Shown here in pieces: positions 28,199 through 40,035 of a DNA stretch of 64,000 bases (within the stretch, counting starts at the first letter, position 1; each line of letters begins with the position of its first letter). Source of the DNA: Paragyromitra xinjiangensis (lineage: Eukaryota > Ascomycota > Pezizomycetes > Pezizales > Discinaceae); assembly GCA_038503065.1 (NCBI GenBank), contig JBCAMK010000005.1, positions 1,302,001-1,366,000 on the forward strand. The letters are read 5' to 3'. The position numbers and the translations under genes are program-made. Under the pieces are notes generated by a model that saw only the letters and a list, made by a program, of their open reading frames with translations, was not told the DNA's origin and ran no database searches.

Positions 28199-31100
28199 TC
28201 AACCATTCCTCAGCGGGTGTGTCAAGGATTCCCTTCCATGAAACCCCGCCCCAGTTGCGGGCGACGTTGCTCTTGACTGAATCGGGCTCCCTCGAATTGA
28301 AACACTTGATGCCCTCATTCCTAATGACCCCCGACTTCTCGTGTTCACTGCTCGCTCATGCTCTAGCCGTAAAATCCGCTCTTCACGTTCTTTCAATTGA
28401 AGCGACAAGCTCTCTATGAGTTTGTCTCTTGCCTTGACTTGATTACCCAACTGTAACTGTCGCAATCGCACCACCACCTCGTCCGACCGCTTCTCCAGAA
28501 CCAAAATCTCTTTCCGTAACCCATCGTTATCCCTCTGCAGCTCAAATGCGCCATTCGATGCTTGCTGATATTGGTCCCGCAAGAAATCGAAATCCCTCTC
28601 TTTCGTTTGTGCACTATTCTCTGCTGCGCGAAGCTTCTCCTTCAATTCCTCGTTCTCAGCACGCAGTTGTTCCAAATGAGCGGTCCCTGGTGGGCCAGCT
28701 AGAAGACTGTTACGAGCCTGTTCTATGTCCGTCTGGAGCTGGTATTTTTCCGTCTTCATTTTCGTTAACTCGTTCAATATGCGTTCCTTCCGTGTTTCGG
28801 CGTCTTTCTGTGTCTTTTGAGATTTTTTCAAGTCTCTCTTGACTTCGAGAAGAGTTCTTCTCAGCTCTTCATGCCGTACTTGCAGCCGACCGGTAGAGTC
28901 CATCCATTGGCGAAGCTCGTTCATCTTTTTTTTCAAGGTACATACCAAATCCTCTCTTGACTACATAACTGTTAGAACGAAATAACCATTAGAGAAACGT
29001 GAAAAAAACCGACCATAGATTCCATATCCGTCTCTTCAGGGATAATAGTAGGCTGAACAAATGCTACACGCTCAGTTTCTGAAAATATCCTTTCTTCCTC
29101 GTTCTCATTTTTCTCCTCCTCCTCTTCATTCTCTAGGTCCATCGGAGAAGAGACCAATTCTGGCCCTGGTTCTGACTCCAGTTTCTTTGATAATTCAATT
29201 GACACCTGACTAGGCATAGAATCACTAATATGTGTGATATCGCCCTGCTGCTGGCTAAGAACTGAAAAAATAGAGCCCGGTTCAGGATCGTGAACTCTCA
29301 ATCGTTTTGTTTCTAAAGGTAATGATACCGAAAAGCCGGCGATCTGTGTCCCACTATTGTCTTCCTACACACATTATAAGCAGAAGAAAAAAAGTGAAAA
29401 AGTGATATCTCTCGCTACAATTACCTGTCGCTTCCGTTTATCGTTTCCTTCAACCTGTGTTGCAGTAGTAGACGAAAGTTGTGTTGCCGACTCAAACAAG
29501 GGCAATTCTGGAATATTTGGGATATCTAAAGCGCCATCTGCTTTCTTTTGGAGCCACTTGGATATCTTGGTCGGGGCACGAGATATCGCCGAACCGTATT
29601 CTTGAGATGCAATACCTACTTGCAGCCGAAGATTCTTTAATGTCTCGATGTAAACATGCAAAGGGATTTCTCGTCCAGGAACACGACAAAGACGCAAGTG
29701 TTCAATCGTGTTTATGGCAACAAGCCGGATTACTGGCGCCAATTTCTCAACTTCGACAATGTTACTACGAAACCCTTTTATCTCGGGTAGCTCAGCATTA
29801 AATGTTGAATCCATAGCAATGAGACAATCAGCTGCATTCTAACCTAGTGTGAGCTTTACTTGCTTTCCTATTGATAAAAATACCACTCACCGTAACAGCA
29901 CCACTTTTACAACTCGGTAGCAAAAAAACCTTCACCAGTCCTTCCAAATCGTTATCTTGTATTCTCGGCAGCGTGCTTAGCCTATCCAACCTCGAATAGC
30001 AAACCTTCAATCCCCTCAAAAATATCTCTAATATATCCTACGCCTTCATTAGCCCACTTGCCCACTTCCCCCACTCTACCCTCTCCTCCATCCCTCCCAT
30101 GTAATCAAATCAAAGACGGCATACAATCAACTTTCCCTCCTCTGCCACAATGACAATTTTCAAAAATAGTCCCTTTACGGCTCCCAGGAATGCCTTCAGA
30201 AACACAAACTTGCTGCTCATTGCCGCATGATACTCCGCTTCCTTCCCCGCAGCGGCGGCTGAAATGCCGACTTTATCAAACGGCAGATCTGGATGCGTTG
30301 CAATGCGTCCGCTAGTCTCAATAATTTCTTGCATGATTTTGATGAGTGCGGTGTCCGCAGCATTTGGATTTGAGAGAAAACGCTGTATCTCGAGATGTTT
30401 CCCCACTATTGAGTTGAGATATGCTTTCTTCTGATGGATGCCGTTGGGGGTGACGGACTTGGTGCGGAGTGGAAGACCGATTACATACTCCGCTGGTCCG
30501 AGATACGGCAGACCGAACGGTGTTTGCGTTACGTTTTCTGACACCATGGATACTGGGGTTCGTGGTATCTCTTCGCTTTTTGTGGGAGAAGGAATGGTCT
30601 GTGGTAAGCCCCGGGAAACAGCCAACATCGAGTGATGTTGTGCTTTTTCTACTCCCAGATTTAATAGATTTGCTGGCGTAACAGCTGCGGGGCTCGGAGT
30701 AGTATGTTCAGCCGGCACTGTCGAGGGACTCCTCGATAGCGGCATTAAGCTCGACGCCGGACGCGGCGACATAGACACCGTATTCCGTGCATTCCTAGCT
30801 GTAGCTACCTTCGCATTCCGCTCCTCCCGATTTCGTGCGAGTCGTTCACGCAGTGCAGCGATACTAGACACGGCCTGCGGTGATGTCACAACGTTGTTGC
30901 TCGACATGGTTCTCATAGATGGTGGGAGTGAATGTCGTGAATATATCCCCTCGAAAGAACCAGCCTCTAGTAGTGATATTGGGAGTGTACTGGAGCGCCC
31001 ACGTGACTGCTTGGTTTCGGGTGTTGTCGCGCGCGCAGCTGAGGATCGAGATTTTGTGGCTTCTCTTCGGCGGTCTGCGAACAAACTTCGAAAGGCCTCT

Positions 31101-32592
31101 ATAGGCCGATTCCCCAAGTGTTCTCGAGTAGAGGTCTCGGTACCCAAAAACGAAGCTTTGAGTGATTGCCCCCGTGTTAGAGATGCAGTACTGGAGCGAT
31201 CGCTTGATGCTGCAGCAGATTTAAGTGGTTTGTGGATGTGTTCAGTTGCCAAGACCTGAGGTTTAATCCCTGGCGTTGTCTTTGGAAGACCCTGGCCGAA
31301 TGGGAACGACGACTCAAGCGGCGAGGTGATGGCAAGACTAACACTGCTGTTCTCACGAGAGTTTATCGACGAAGTATCGACAACCCTCTGCTCCGGTGAA
31401 GAGAGAATCCCTAGTTGTTCATCCGGCTGTCCCTGAATTTGGACGTTGGCTTGTTCATCCGCAGAGGGAAGATGTGCAATATTTGTAGAGTCTCGCCAAT
31501 CGCCACTAACTTGTAGATCTTCTAGGAGTTGAGTAGGGCTCTGGCTCGGAGTTTGTACCTCCTCCAACTCTTGAGTCTCGACTCCTGCTTGGGTCTCAAG
31601 AACCCTATGCTCTTGAGAAGAAAACAACTCTAGCAGTGTTCTGCTCCGATTTGAAGGAGTCGATACCAGGCTCTGAGAATCTGGGATGATAGCGGTCTTT
31701 TCGTATACAAGAATAACTTTGCTTGATGGTCCTTGAGAGGATAACTCTTTATCAAGACTCTCCACAACTGCTCGCTGCAACGGGAGATCTTCCGATAGTC
31801 CTTGGGATGACTTCTTGCGGGGCGGCCCGTTCTCGAAGCTCCCCCTCAGAACACACTCCTCCGAGCCCAGTTCACTATCGTCACCTTCAATGTCAGAGGT
31901 GGTGTACGCCGTATACTGATCTCTGTCCAGCCCCTGCAACTCCTCTATTTCGACCCCGATTCCGTCCGTAAGCAGATTCCAGCCTCTGGGTAGGTCCAAG
32001 ATAGAGAGCTCTTGTGACGGAACGTACTCGGACGATTGAGTAGAAGATGGTAGATTATCCTGCTCAAGTTGTTAGTCTACGGATTTATTTCTCTCTGTGG
32101 GACTTGATTCAACGCTCCTCAACCTTGCGACGCCGACTCTGCCTCCCGTCTTCACCGTTTGGTTTGTACCTTCGTTTCTTGGTCTTCCACTCCCACTCCT
32201 TTATCGCGTCTTCGGTGACTTCACCTTCCCCCTTCTACAATCACTCGCACGTTAGCACTGGTAATTCAAGTTCCCACTCGTCCGGTGCCGGATACAACAC
32301 GAACCCACTCAGGTTTCCAAGGCTGGCCAGTTGCCGGATCCTCGCCAGCCCAGACAACCTTGTATCTATTGCCCCTCTCAGCAACGATCTCCTTGATCTC
32401 GCACCAAGCTCCCTCCTCCAAGATCTGTGATTCGACGTAAGATGGATTCTTATTCCCCTTAGCCCTCTCCTTGTTGATCTTCTTCTTGCTTTTATTATTA
32501 TTATTACTATTACTATTACTATTAAGACGACTATTATTCTGCCGCTGTTGGTGATCAAGAATGGCCGACACTATTCGGCCAGGACGAACCAT
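28199..32592 (-). CDS. chromodomain protein with HDA2/HDA3-type histone deacetylase complex domain
   Basis: This looks like a chromatin protein linking methyl-histone recognition to a class II deacetylase complex. About seven exons join in frame to roughly 1,300 aa. After an Asn/Ser/Lys-rich start, residues near 50-125 form a chromodomain (YVESQILEEG...NRYKVVWAGEDPATG-PWKPEW, then VTEDAIKEWEWKTKKR). A disordered Ser/Thr/Gln-rich region of about 550 residues follows (30400-32050). Next is an HDA2/3-like domain: SSKFVFLKAFLGAVKG, EEGKLIDILEIFLRGLKVCYSRLD, and AADCLIAMDSTFN across introns. The C-terminal 250 residues are coiled coil (VKRDLKKSQKTQKDAETRKE, RDKLIESLSLQLKEREERI). Subunits of the Neurospora HCHC complex (CDP-2) or yeast Hda2/Hda3 are the nearest known analogies; exact orthology is not established. 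Confidence 0.8.
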
Positions 32593-32628
32593 GAGGGACT
32601 AAGCCGATAGGTGGAATGGGCATTGTAT

Positions 32629-32657
32629 GGGGGGGGGGAGGGGGAGGGGGAGGGGGG
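32629..32657 (+). repeat. four-tract G-run, G-quadruplex candidate
   Basis: Tracts of 10, 5, 5 and 6 G, each separated by a single A, lie 37-65 bp upstream of the chromodomain gene start. The G-rich strand is the template strand of that gene. Confidence 0.75.
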
Positions 32658-32784
32658 TAAAGCAATGCGTCGAATGCAGAAGGATCTAGGGTGGGGTCAC
32701 ACGTACATTTACAATAAATTCTTTTGGGAAAGGGGGACGCGTTTGGTGGAGAGAGACAGAGAACGCCACGCAAGACAAGACAGA

Positions 32785-32835
32785 CAGGAGACAGGAGACA
32801 GGAGACAGAAGACAGACAACAGACAGACAAGAGTC
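32785..32835 (+). repeat. GGAGACA/GACAGACA microsatellite
   Basis: Imperfect 7-8 bp units (GACAGGA, three near-identical copies, then GACAGAAGACAGACAACAGACAGACAAG). It is intergenic. Confidence 0.75.
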
Positions 32836-33516
32836 TGCCAGCCCTGGCAGTAGCACGTGCATATGCTCTATTCCACGAAGAGTAACACACCCCTACCCAT
32901 ACATACATGTAGGTACATACATGTCTGGAGCACGGCTCAAGGCTTAAGTACATGTAAGTTATCTGCTCACAGACTATCACTCGATTTACCGCAGGCACAG
33001 ATATATCGAATGGAACACGACAGACACGACAAATTCGCAACCACTATAATTATGTAAATGCGCGCGACGGGTATGTGGAATTGAAATTCTCTGCTATATG
33101 TATGCATTCTCTACCCTCTGTGGAACAGTCAGCCGCAGCTGGTTCCTGGTTGAATTTTGCTCAACAAATTATGCGCTGTTGGTAGAAATCTCAAACCAAT
33201 AGAGTACCAGGGAACTAAAAAGCCTGGTAATTTCGTTAATCTCGCAATCGCCGTTTCGTCTGGGGTTTATAATAGGTTTTGCAGCCCTTCTCGTCGTCTT
33301 TAAGTTGTGGTATTTACTTGTTTGGGAGCTCGTGAGTTGGAGCTCCAATTGTTGCTCCCGCGATCCTTTCACACCTCCCCCTTTTACTATTTAAACCCTC
33401 GGAGCTTCCCGCCAACTCTCTCGCCTTTCAGCCGCATACCTCGCTAGCTACGCGCAATCGCCAACAACATCATCGGCCTGAAGCAAATATACCACCCCCT
33501 CCAACCCCCTCTCCTC

Positions 33517-36384
33517 ATGGCACACACTCCCCCTTCCTTGTCCATGTCATCCTCTTGGCCCTCCAAAGAGCTTCGGCTCGCCTCCGTCAACCCTACAGTG
33601 GCCGTAGAGCAGCCCGTCTACGTATCCGCCGTCGTAACACTTATGTGGCCATTCTCACCTAGTAGCTCATCACTGTCCATTACCGCTTCTGAGGAAGACT
33701 TTCGGTTACGCCTGTCAAAGGGTCAGCTAAGAGTCAACTTCAACGGTATCTGTGCAGGTGCGGTGGAGGCTCGAGGGTTGCAGATTGGAGACAAAGTGAT
33801 GATTAGTTTGGAAGGTGCGCAGTATGAAGAATTGCTAGGCGCGACAGCAAAAGATGTGCCATGGACTGTTAATTTTAATTCGAGGCTACTCATGAAGGTA
33901 CATTATTATTATTGATGATGATGATGATGATGGTGGTGGTGGCGATAATGATCATGACCACGACATACCCCGGTTATCATAAAGGACGAAAGCTAAATTA
34001 GTAACCTAGGTTAAAACGGCTGCTGGCTGGTCGGCTATCGACATTGAGGCACCTTCCATCGCATTACCAGCTTCTCCCAAGCTTCAATCCGATATCATTG
34101 AAGCTGAGTCGGCGATTCCCCAACGTTTTTCAACGCCGTCGAAAGTGGAACCTTTTTTTTTCTCGCAAAATGAAAACGAATGGGCGACCCCTGGTCTCTT
34201 CAAAAAGCGACTGACGCGGAGCCCAGATCAGCCAAGCTCGGCATTTACGGTCGGGGGTCGGGGGCTCTTTGATGAAGAGGATGAGTATGATTTGGAACAT
34301 AGGAAGAAGAGGCCGAGGTTTAGTAATACTTACAGATTGTTGGATGGAGGCGAAGGTATGGAGAAAGGTACCACTGAACATGAAGAGGAAGAGGCCATGG
34401 CAATAGGTAGAAGCGGCTTGCCTAGCCATGAGAGGCATGGACTTGTAGTCGAGGGTAGAATTCCTAGGGATACCTCTGTGGATGAAGTTTCCGTCGAGCA
34501 GCCAGAATCATATGCTATGGCCGCCGGAAACATCACGGACTCCATGAACCTCGATCTGCAGGACGCTCTATCACCAAATACTGCTGATCCACAAGATGCA
34601 TCCAGTGGGCCTTCACATCCTTCACATATCACAATGCCCCCACCTCCACCTCCACTTCCATCACTCACCACACAATTCTCAACCTCGGAAACCGCACCCG
34701 ACTCACCATCGCTCAAACCCGTTCCTTCCGAACAGCTCCCCATAATATCGCCGTTTCTCGGCCGTGGACTAGCAGGTACTGATTATATGGGTGATATTCT
34801 TGATTCCTCGCTGCGTGCGCAAGGAGCGGGTGCACCGGATAATGTTGGCTCGCCTGTCTTTGAGGAACAAGAAGTAGAGGTGGAAGTACAGACGCAGTAC
34901 GATACGGCTCCTACATCTATTCAGGGATTTTCATCAGAGCTCACTACTGGCGATGGTGCAAATGACTCGGAGGACGACTTCGAACGCGAATTTGCGGCCG
35001 CCCCAGAGGTATTCGTCGTCCCCACCGAGGCCCTTGCTACTGCCACTACTAGCTCCGCTGCTGCTATTTCTGCCGCTTCTCCTGCTGTCACTCCTGTCGC
35101 CTCAGGCCCTACTATCTTCCAACAATTAGCAGCTCAACGCCGCGCCTCCCCTTCTGATGATGATCGCCCCTCTTACGAATCCGACAAAGATTCTCTTTTT
35201 GACGACTCCGAGACCGAGGCGCGCCACCACCTCACCAACCGCCGCACTCTTGGTCGCTCCCCCCTCAAGACCGTCTCATCTAGCACCACACCTCGAAGAT
35301 TAGTGCCTTATACAAAACCTTCGCGACTGAACCTTGAGGCGCCCTCTACCGCTAGTCCAGGCCCGATCAGTGCGGGCTTGGTGGAGGCGATGCCGGGACC
35401 GCCGAAGACACCCTTTTTATACCTTCCTACACCCAGCCCGAAGGTGGAGAGGAGAGGAATGGGGTTTCCGACGAGTGCTCCCCCAAGATTTGGAGGGGAA
35501 GTGGGGCGAGGGATAGTGGTCGATAGTTCTCCGATACGAAGGAGGAGTAACTTTTGGGGGGCGAGCAGAGAACCACCATCAAATGACCTGTCTGCATATT
35601 TCGGAAGGCCCAAAAGAGTCTCTGAGATTGTACCTGGTACTGAGGCCCTCCCAGTGGACAAGGATGGAGATGACACAGGCGCCTCCAACACGGAAGAGGA
35701 TATTTCGAGCTTCTCTACACCTAACGCTGGAACAGACGCGGATGAGGAAGAGGAAGATGATCTTGAAAGGGAGTTGGGGGAGTTCAGGTCTGGCGTAACG
35801 ACCAATTTGTCCGACTTCCCGGCATTGTCATCGTTGACTTGGGGTGCGGTGGTGGATATTATTGGCGTTGTATCACGCTTTCAGCCTATCAAAAGAGCAA
35901 AAGGTGGACAGAAAGATTGGTATATGAGTATGCGTGTTGTAGACTCCTCCTTGCTCGTAGGGATTACAGCGACGATTTTACGGCCATACAAAGAGGCGTT
36001 ACCCACCGTGGATGTGGGGGATGTAGTGTTATTGAGATCATTTAAGGTATATTCCCCCAGATGGGCTTACACTTATCTACGAGGTGGTCCTAACGATATT
36101 CAAAACAGATATCTTCACAAAAGCGTAGCTTCGTAGCGGCATCGACAGCAAATTCTGCCTGGGCAGTATGGAAAGAAAACGGTAAAGGCCGACCTGTCAA
36201 TATTTCAGGCCCACCCGTTGAGTATGGGGACCAGGAGGAGCAGTATGTGGAGGATATTGGTGCGTGGTATTTAGCACTAGATACTGATATAAGAGTGGAA
36301 ATGGAGCGAGAGGGTGGTGGGAATGATGATGATGATGGCGGTGATGATAATGATGACGATGATATTGCTGGTGTGAAGAGATAG
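33517..36384 (+). CDS. Pot1/Cdc13-type OB-fold protein (telomere ssDNA-binding domain family)
   Basis: Three exons (33517-33897, 34010-36046, 36109-36384) encode 897 aa. Residues about 20-110 look like an OB-fold (ASVNPTVAVEQPVYVSAVVTL, RLSKGQLRVNFNGICAGAVE, GLQIGDKVMISLEGAQYEE). A long disordered, Ser/Pro/acid-rich linker follows, with KKRPRF near 185 as a possible nuclear signal. The C-terminus (about 730-860) matches the Pot1/Cdc13 OB domain: FPALSSLTWGAVVDIIGVVSRF, WYMSMRVVDSSLLVGITATI, LPTVDVGDVVLLRSFK, then SSQKRSFVAASTANSAWAVW. The tail is Asp-rich and coded by a GAT repeat. Such proteins bind telomeric single strands or related DNA; this one is a candidate only. The first intron contains a GATGATGATG run. 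Confidence 0.78.
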
Positions 36385-37338
36385 TTACGACTCTTTTTGT
36401 GTGGGCTATTTACGAATGCAATGTATAATATTTATTGATACCTGTTATTTTTTTGAAGGACAAAGGGTTGGTCCATAAAAGGTTCGTTTGGGCATGCTAT
36501 TATCAGGCTTTTTGCGCGAAACATCAGTTGTACCTGTAGTAAGTTACATCAGTTGGATTATATGTGGATATAGCACTGTCTATCATTTGCGTCAAGGGGT
36601 ATTGGGTCTCAAAGTAGCCAACGAGGACCGTCTTGGTACCCTTGTTTTCGCCAAAAAATTATTCTACCTCCACCAACGGTCCTTCCTGCCTTCATCGAGC
36701 CCCATCGTGCTGTACCGCTGCTGTGGCATTAGGAATATGGTGTTTTCTAAGATCTTGGGTTCCCAAATTTCTGCTCTCGTAAATAATATAATACTAAGAT
36801 CTGTTTTGTATAGATTATTTCTAGCGGCAGGTTAGGCTAGGCTAGAGTAGCAGAGTTTGCTGGCTTAGTTGGGCTGATGCGTCATATCGTTAAAAGGGTT
36901 TTCCTAAGGAAGTTTATGTATCCTTGTTCAGAGTCACAAAGGAAAAAGTAAACCAGTTACCGTATCCTCCTTTGAAGTGTAGGAAAGTTTATTATATAAT
37001 GCTTTTAGGCCATTAGGCTTGACCTTGACGAGGTGGTCTTTGCTGTCGTTTGGAAGAAGTGGGTCTTACAAGTTTTCAGTTTGTAGAGGCGAGAGCCTCT
37101 ATATCCATTACCCTACCAATAGAAGAGGATGGTGGTGGTGATGCAGTGAAGTAGGGTTGCATGGATGGTGCAATGACTGTTTGGCAGATTTTCTTAGATG
37201 ATCTAAAGTACACGCATACAAATGATTTAATTCGCACTAAAATACCGTAGCAACCAAGTGCAGCCTGTCGTCACAACATAAACCCATTTATTACGAGCTG
37301 AAGTGTATTTTTACGAGTAGAGTCTTTTGTTCCTTACG

Positions 37339-37352
37339 TACATGTACATGTA
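37339..37352. repeat. overlapping TACATGTA palindromes
   Basis: TACATGTACATGTATG here is the same 16-mer as at 19566-19581. It lies about 365 bp upstream of hapX. Confidence 0.85.
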
Positions 37353-37382
37353 TGTTTAGGGTGGTGGAGGAGAAACCGGCCC

Positions 37383-37631
37383 ATCGGATAAGATAAATGA
37401 AACGCGTGTCCTTATCAGATTCCCTACCCTACCCTAATCCCTCTTCGGCAATCTGTAGCGGTCGCTATGCCGCATGTAGTGTAGCGCGGATGAAGAGATT
37501 TTATCAGACCATCTAATCCATCCGGATCAGATTAGCAGGCCATGTACTCTAGTTGGCGGCAGCCCCACGACGGAGCCGACCTTGACAGTCAAACATGCCC
37601 CAACGGACGAGTCAGGCGGAACCTCTGATAA
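37383..37631. promoter_or_regulatory. cluster of SreA-type (GATA) sites upstream of hapX
   Basis: The iron-sensing GATA repressor SreA recognises ATCWGATAA in Aspergillus. An exact match lies on the minus strand at 37412-37420 (TTATCAGAT on the plus strand). One-mismatch versions lie at 37383-37391 (ATCGGATAA), 37501-37509 (TTATCAGAC), 37526-37534 (ATCAGATTA) and 37623-37631 (CTCTGATAA). All are 85-335 bp before the start codon. In Aspergillus SreA represses hapX when iron is sufficient; its operation here is inferred. Confidence 0.65.
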
Positions 37632-37717
37632 ACCCGACGCTCCCACACTTTCTGCCCTGGAATGACTTCTCCTCGACTGCTGTCCGTCACGTCAAAGTCT
37701 CCCATTAGTTAGTCGCC

Positions 37718-39554
37718 ATGTCCGGTGATTCTCTGTCTCCAATCGGTGAGTCTCGTGCCCGTTCCTGTTACTGTCCGTGCTCCGTCCGATCGATGATCCA
37801 TCACTCGCCCTCACTCGGACTCACTCGGGATGTTAAACTAATGACTGTCCACAGCGATCTCGTCGCCAATGTCTGTTTCGAGTCCAGGCCCAGTCGCACT
37901 TGCCCCAAGAGCTACCTCTGTCGTTGCCCATGACCCTATTGCTATTCCCCCTGCCGGCGTGGTGACGCATAAGGAATGGATTATACCGCCACGGCCAAAG
38001 GTAGCCTAACCCCTCCCAAACTTCATGATGTTTCGATTATTGACCTTTTCTCTAGCCTGGGCGAAAACCTGCAACCGATACCCCACCAACAGTAAGCTAC
38101 TAATTATCTAATAATATATGTACCTACCTCCTACATGCTTACTCCCTCAACCCTAGAAACGAAAAGCTCAAAATAGGGCGGCCCAACGAGCTTTCCGCGA
38201 GCGTCGTGCAGCAAGAGTTAATGAACTTGAGGACAAGCTCAAAGAAGTTGAAGCCGAAAATGCAACCCGAATACAAGACTATCAAGACCAGATTCAGCAA
38301 CTAACGTCCAACAACGCTGAGCTGGCAAAAGAAAACAGTCGATATAAAACAAAGCTTGAATGTGTACAAAAAGAACTGGAGCTGTTACGACAGCTGAAAG
38401 CTGAAAACCAGCAGCAGCAGCAACAGGCACCAGCTAATAGTTTCCAAACACAGGTTGCCTCCCCCGCCCCGTCCTCTGGGCATGAGACCCCCTGTGGCAC
38501 CAATTGTGCTTGCGCCGATGACCTTGACAAAACCATTTGTGCTAAGAATTCTTCTGCGCCCTCTGTCCCCCTCCGGCGCCGCAGCGCTCGCAACCGTCCA
38601 CCTGCCCCCTCCCGTCCCTCCAGCCCCGACCCTCTCGGCTGTGGTCGGTGTAGCAAGAACGGCATCTGTGCCTGCATTACCGAGGCTGCAGCTTCCATTT
38701 ACCCACCTTCCGCCAGCAACAACCCCAAGCGTCCCACATCCCCATCCTCAAACACACCAAAACGGACCCGCACAACCTCATATGTTGACCTGACACCCCC
38801 GGATGAGTTGGAAACTGACTTCACAACCGCGTATATGGTAAAACCGCCACCCGCGCCTGTATTCTCTGATGGTGCCTCGGGTCTTGCGCGAATGCCAGAT
38901 CCATGTGGGTTTTGTAGCGACGGGACGCACTGCGTGTGTGCAGAGGCGGCAGCTGCAGCTGCAACATCGGTGGTCGCGGTGGGAGATATGCTTATGGGCG
39001 ATGATTTGGGCTCGGAGGAACATCATAGTACCAGGCTGCCACCCCTTCTATCGAATCATACCCCACCACCAGTTGATAATCATACAATGGAAAGGCCAAT
39101 GGCGCTGCACCCACCTATGACTAGGAGTACAGCTGGTCAGGGAGTGCGATCAAGCGGCTGTCAACCGGGTGGATGTAAGCAATGTCAAAACGACCCCATG
39201 AGCACACTGTTCTGTCAGTCTGTTGCGACGAAGGTAGGGCGGCCGGATGGGTGCTGTGGGGGTGGTTGCTGCAGCGATAACAATAAGGCACCTTCGCCTA
39301 CTGTTAGCTTGAGGGCTCACGAGGCTCAGGATGCGAACGGGGTTGAGGATAAAGGAACATTTATTCCGGCGAGTGCGGCGTATCAGGCATTGTCGAGGCA
39401 TCGTGGGTTTGAGGAGGCGACAGCAGATTTGGGCAGCTTAGTAAGGCCGCTGATGGTCAAGCAGGCGGATGGGAGATGTCCGTTGGTTGAGGTTAGTAGT
39501 GTGAGGGATGTGCTGAAGCAATTGGATCGGCGTTTTGGGAGTGATGCCAATTGA
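37718..39554 (+). CDS. hapX: iron-responsive bZIP transcription factor HapX
   Basis: HapX joins the CCAAT-binding complex and represses iron-using pathways under iron starvation, or activates iron detoxification in excess. Four exons (37718-37745, 37855-38000, 38056-38091, 38157-39554) give 535 aa. HKEWIIPPRPKPGRKPATD is the conserved N-terminal region that contacts the CCAAT-binding complex. The bZIP basic region follows (KRKAQNRAAQRAFRERRAAR, about 71-90) and then a coiled coil to about 145. Cys-rich clusters, likely iron-sulfur sensing sites, lie near 182 (CGTNCACA), 231 (CGRCSKNGICAC), 320 (CGFCSDGTHCVC), 405 (CQPGGCKQC) and 436 (CCGGGCC). This domain set is diagnostic of HapX. The small first exon is chosen by its reading frame into the conserved region. 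Confidence 0.95.
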
Positions 39555-40035
39555 GATATGGGTAGTGTGGACGGGAGGAAAATGGAATGGCGTATTTGGT
39601 GTTGCTAACTTCTCGTTAATGCTCTTTGGTTTATTTGTGTAATAGTTTCCCAATATTTTTTTGGTTGGGGAGGCGAGATCTGATTTATTTTGCTGGCAGT
39701 ACTCCTACGACGGTGATACTTACTGGATGATTAATATATAATCACCACTTAATCTGGCGATTGTGGTAAATAATATTTGTGAATGCAATGCATAGTATGT
39801 ATTGTATTGTATTATAAGCCCTATGCAAATATACGAGTGATATATGGTGATTCCAAATGTTTTAAAGATCACATGCGGGGTCTGCCCCGCAGCATAGCAA
39901 CGCAAAAAATACCAACAGAGAAGACTCACATTCCCTCGGACTACATACCCCTAGCTACCATATGGAAGTCTCTCCCCTATCAGACATAATTTCACACCTT
40001 CTAGATTCAGCCGCATAGATACGTGATCGTCCAAA
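39555..40035. other. spacer between hapX and the Ca3427-like gene
   Basis: About 480 bp, A/T-rich, with no visible gene. It must hold the hapX 3' end and the promoter of the next gene. Confidence 0.45.

Larger units (their letters stand above)
32593..33516. other. divergent promoter region with G-run and microsatellite
   Basis: This spacer lies between the leftward chromodomain gene and the rightward Pot1/Cdc13-domain gene. It holds the G-tract at 32629-32657, a (GGAGACA)-like repeat at 32785-32835, two TACATGTA octamers (32904, 32949) and a pyrimidine-rich run before 33517. Confidence 0.6.
36385..37717. other. spacer and hapX upstream region
   Basis: The left part (36385-37200) shows only low-complexity ORFs, including one at 36488-36835 with no recognisable domain. 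The right part holds the overlapping TACATGTA pair at 37339 and several GATA-type elements (see the separate entry). Confidence 0.5.

Noticed and set aside
36488..36835. Rightward 115 aa ORF
   Set aside because: No recognisable motif, no joining exons; A/T-rich spacer sequence.
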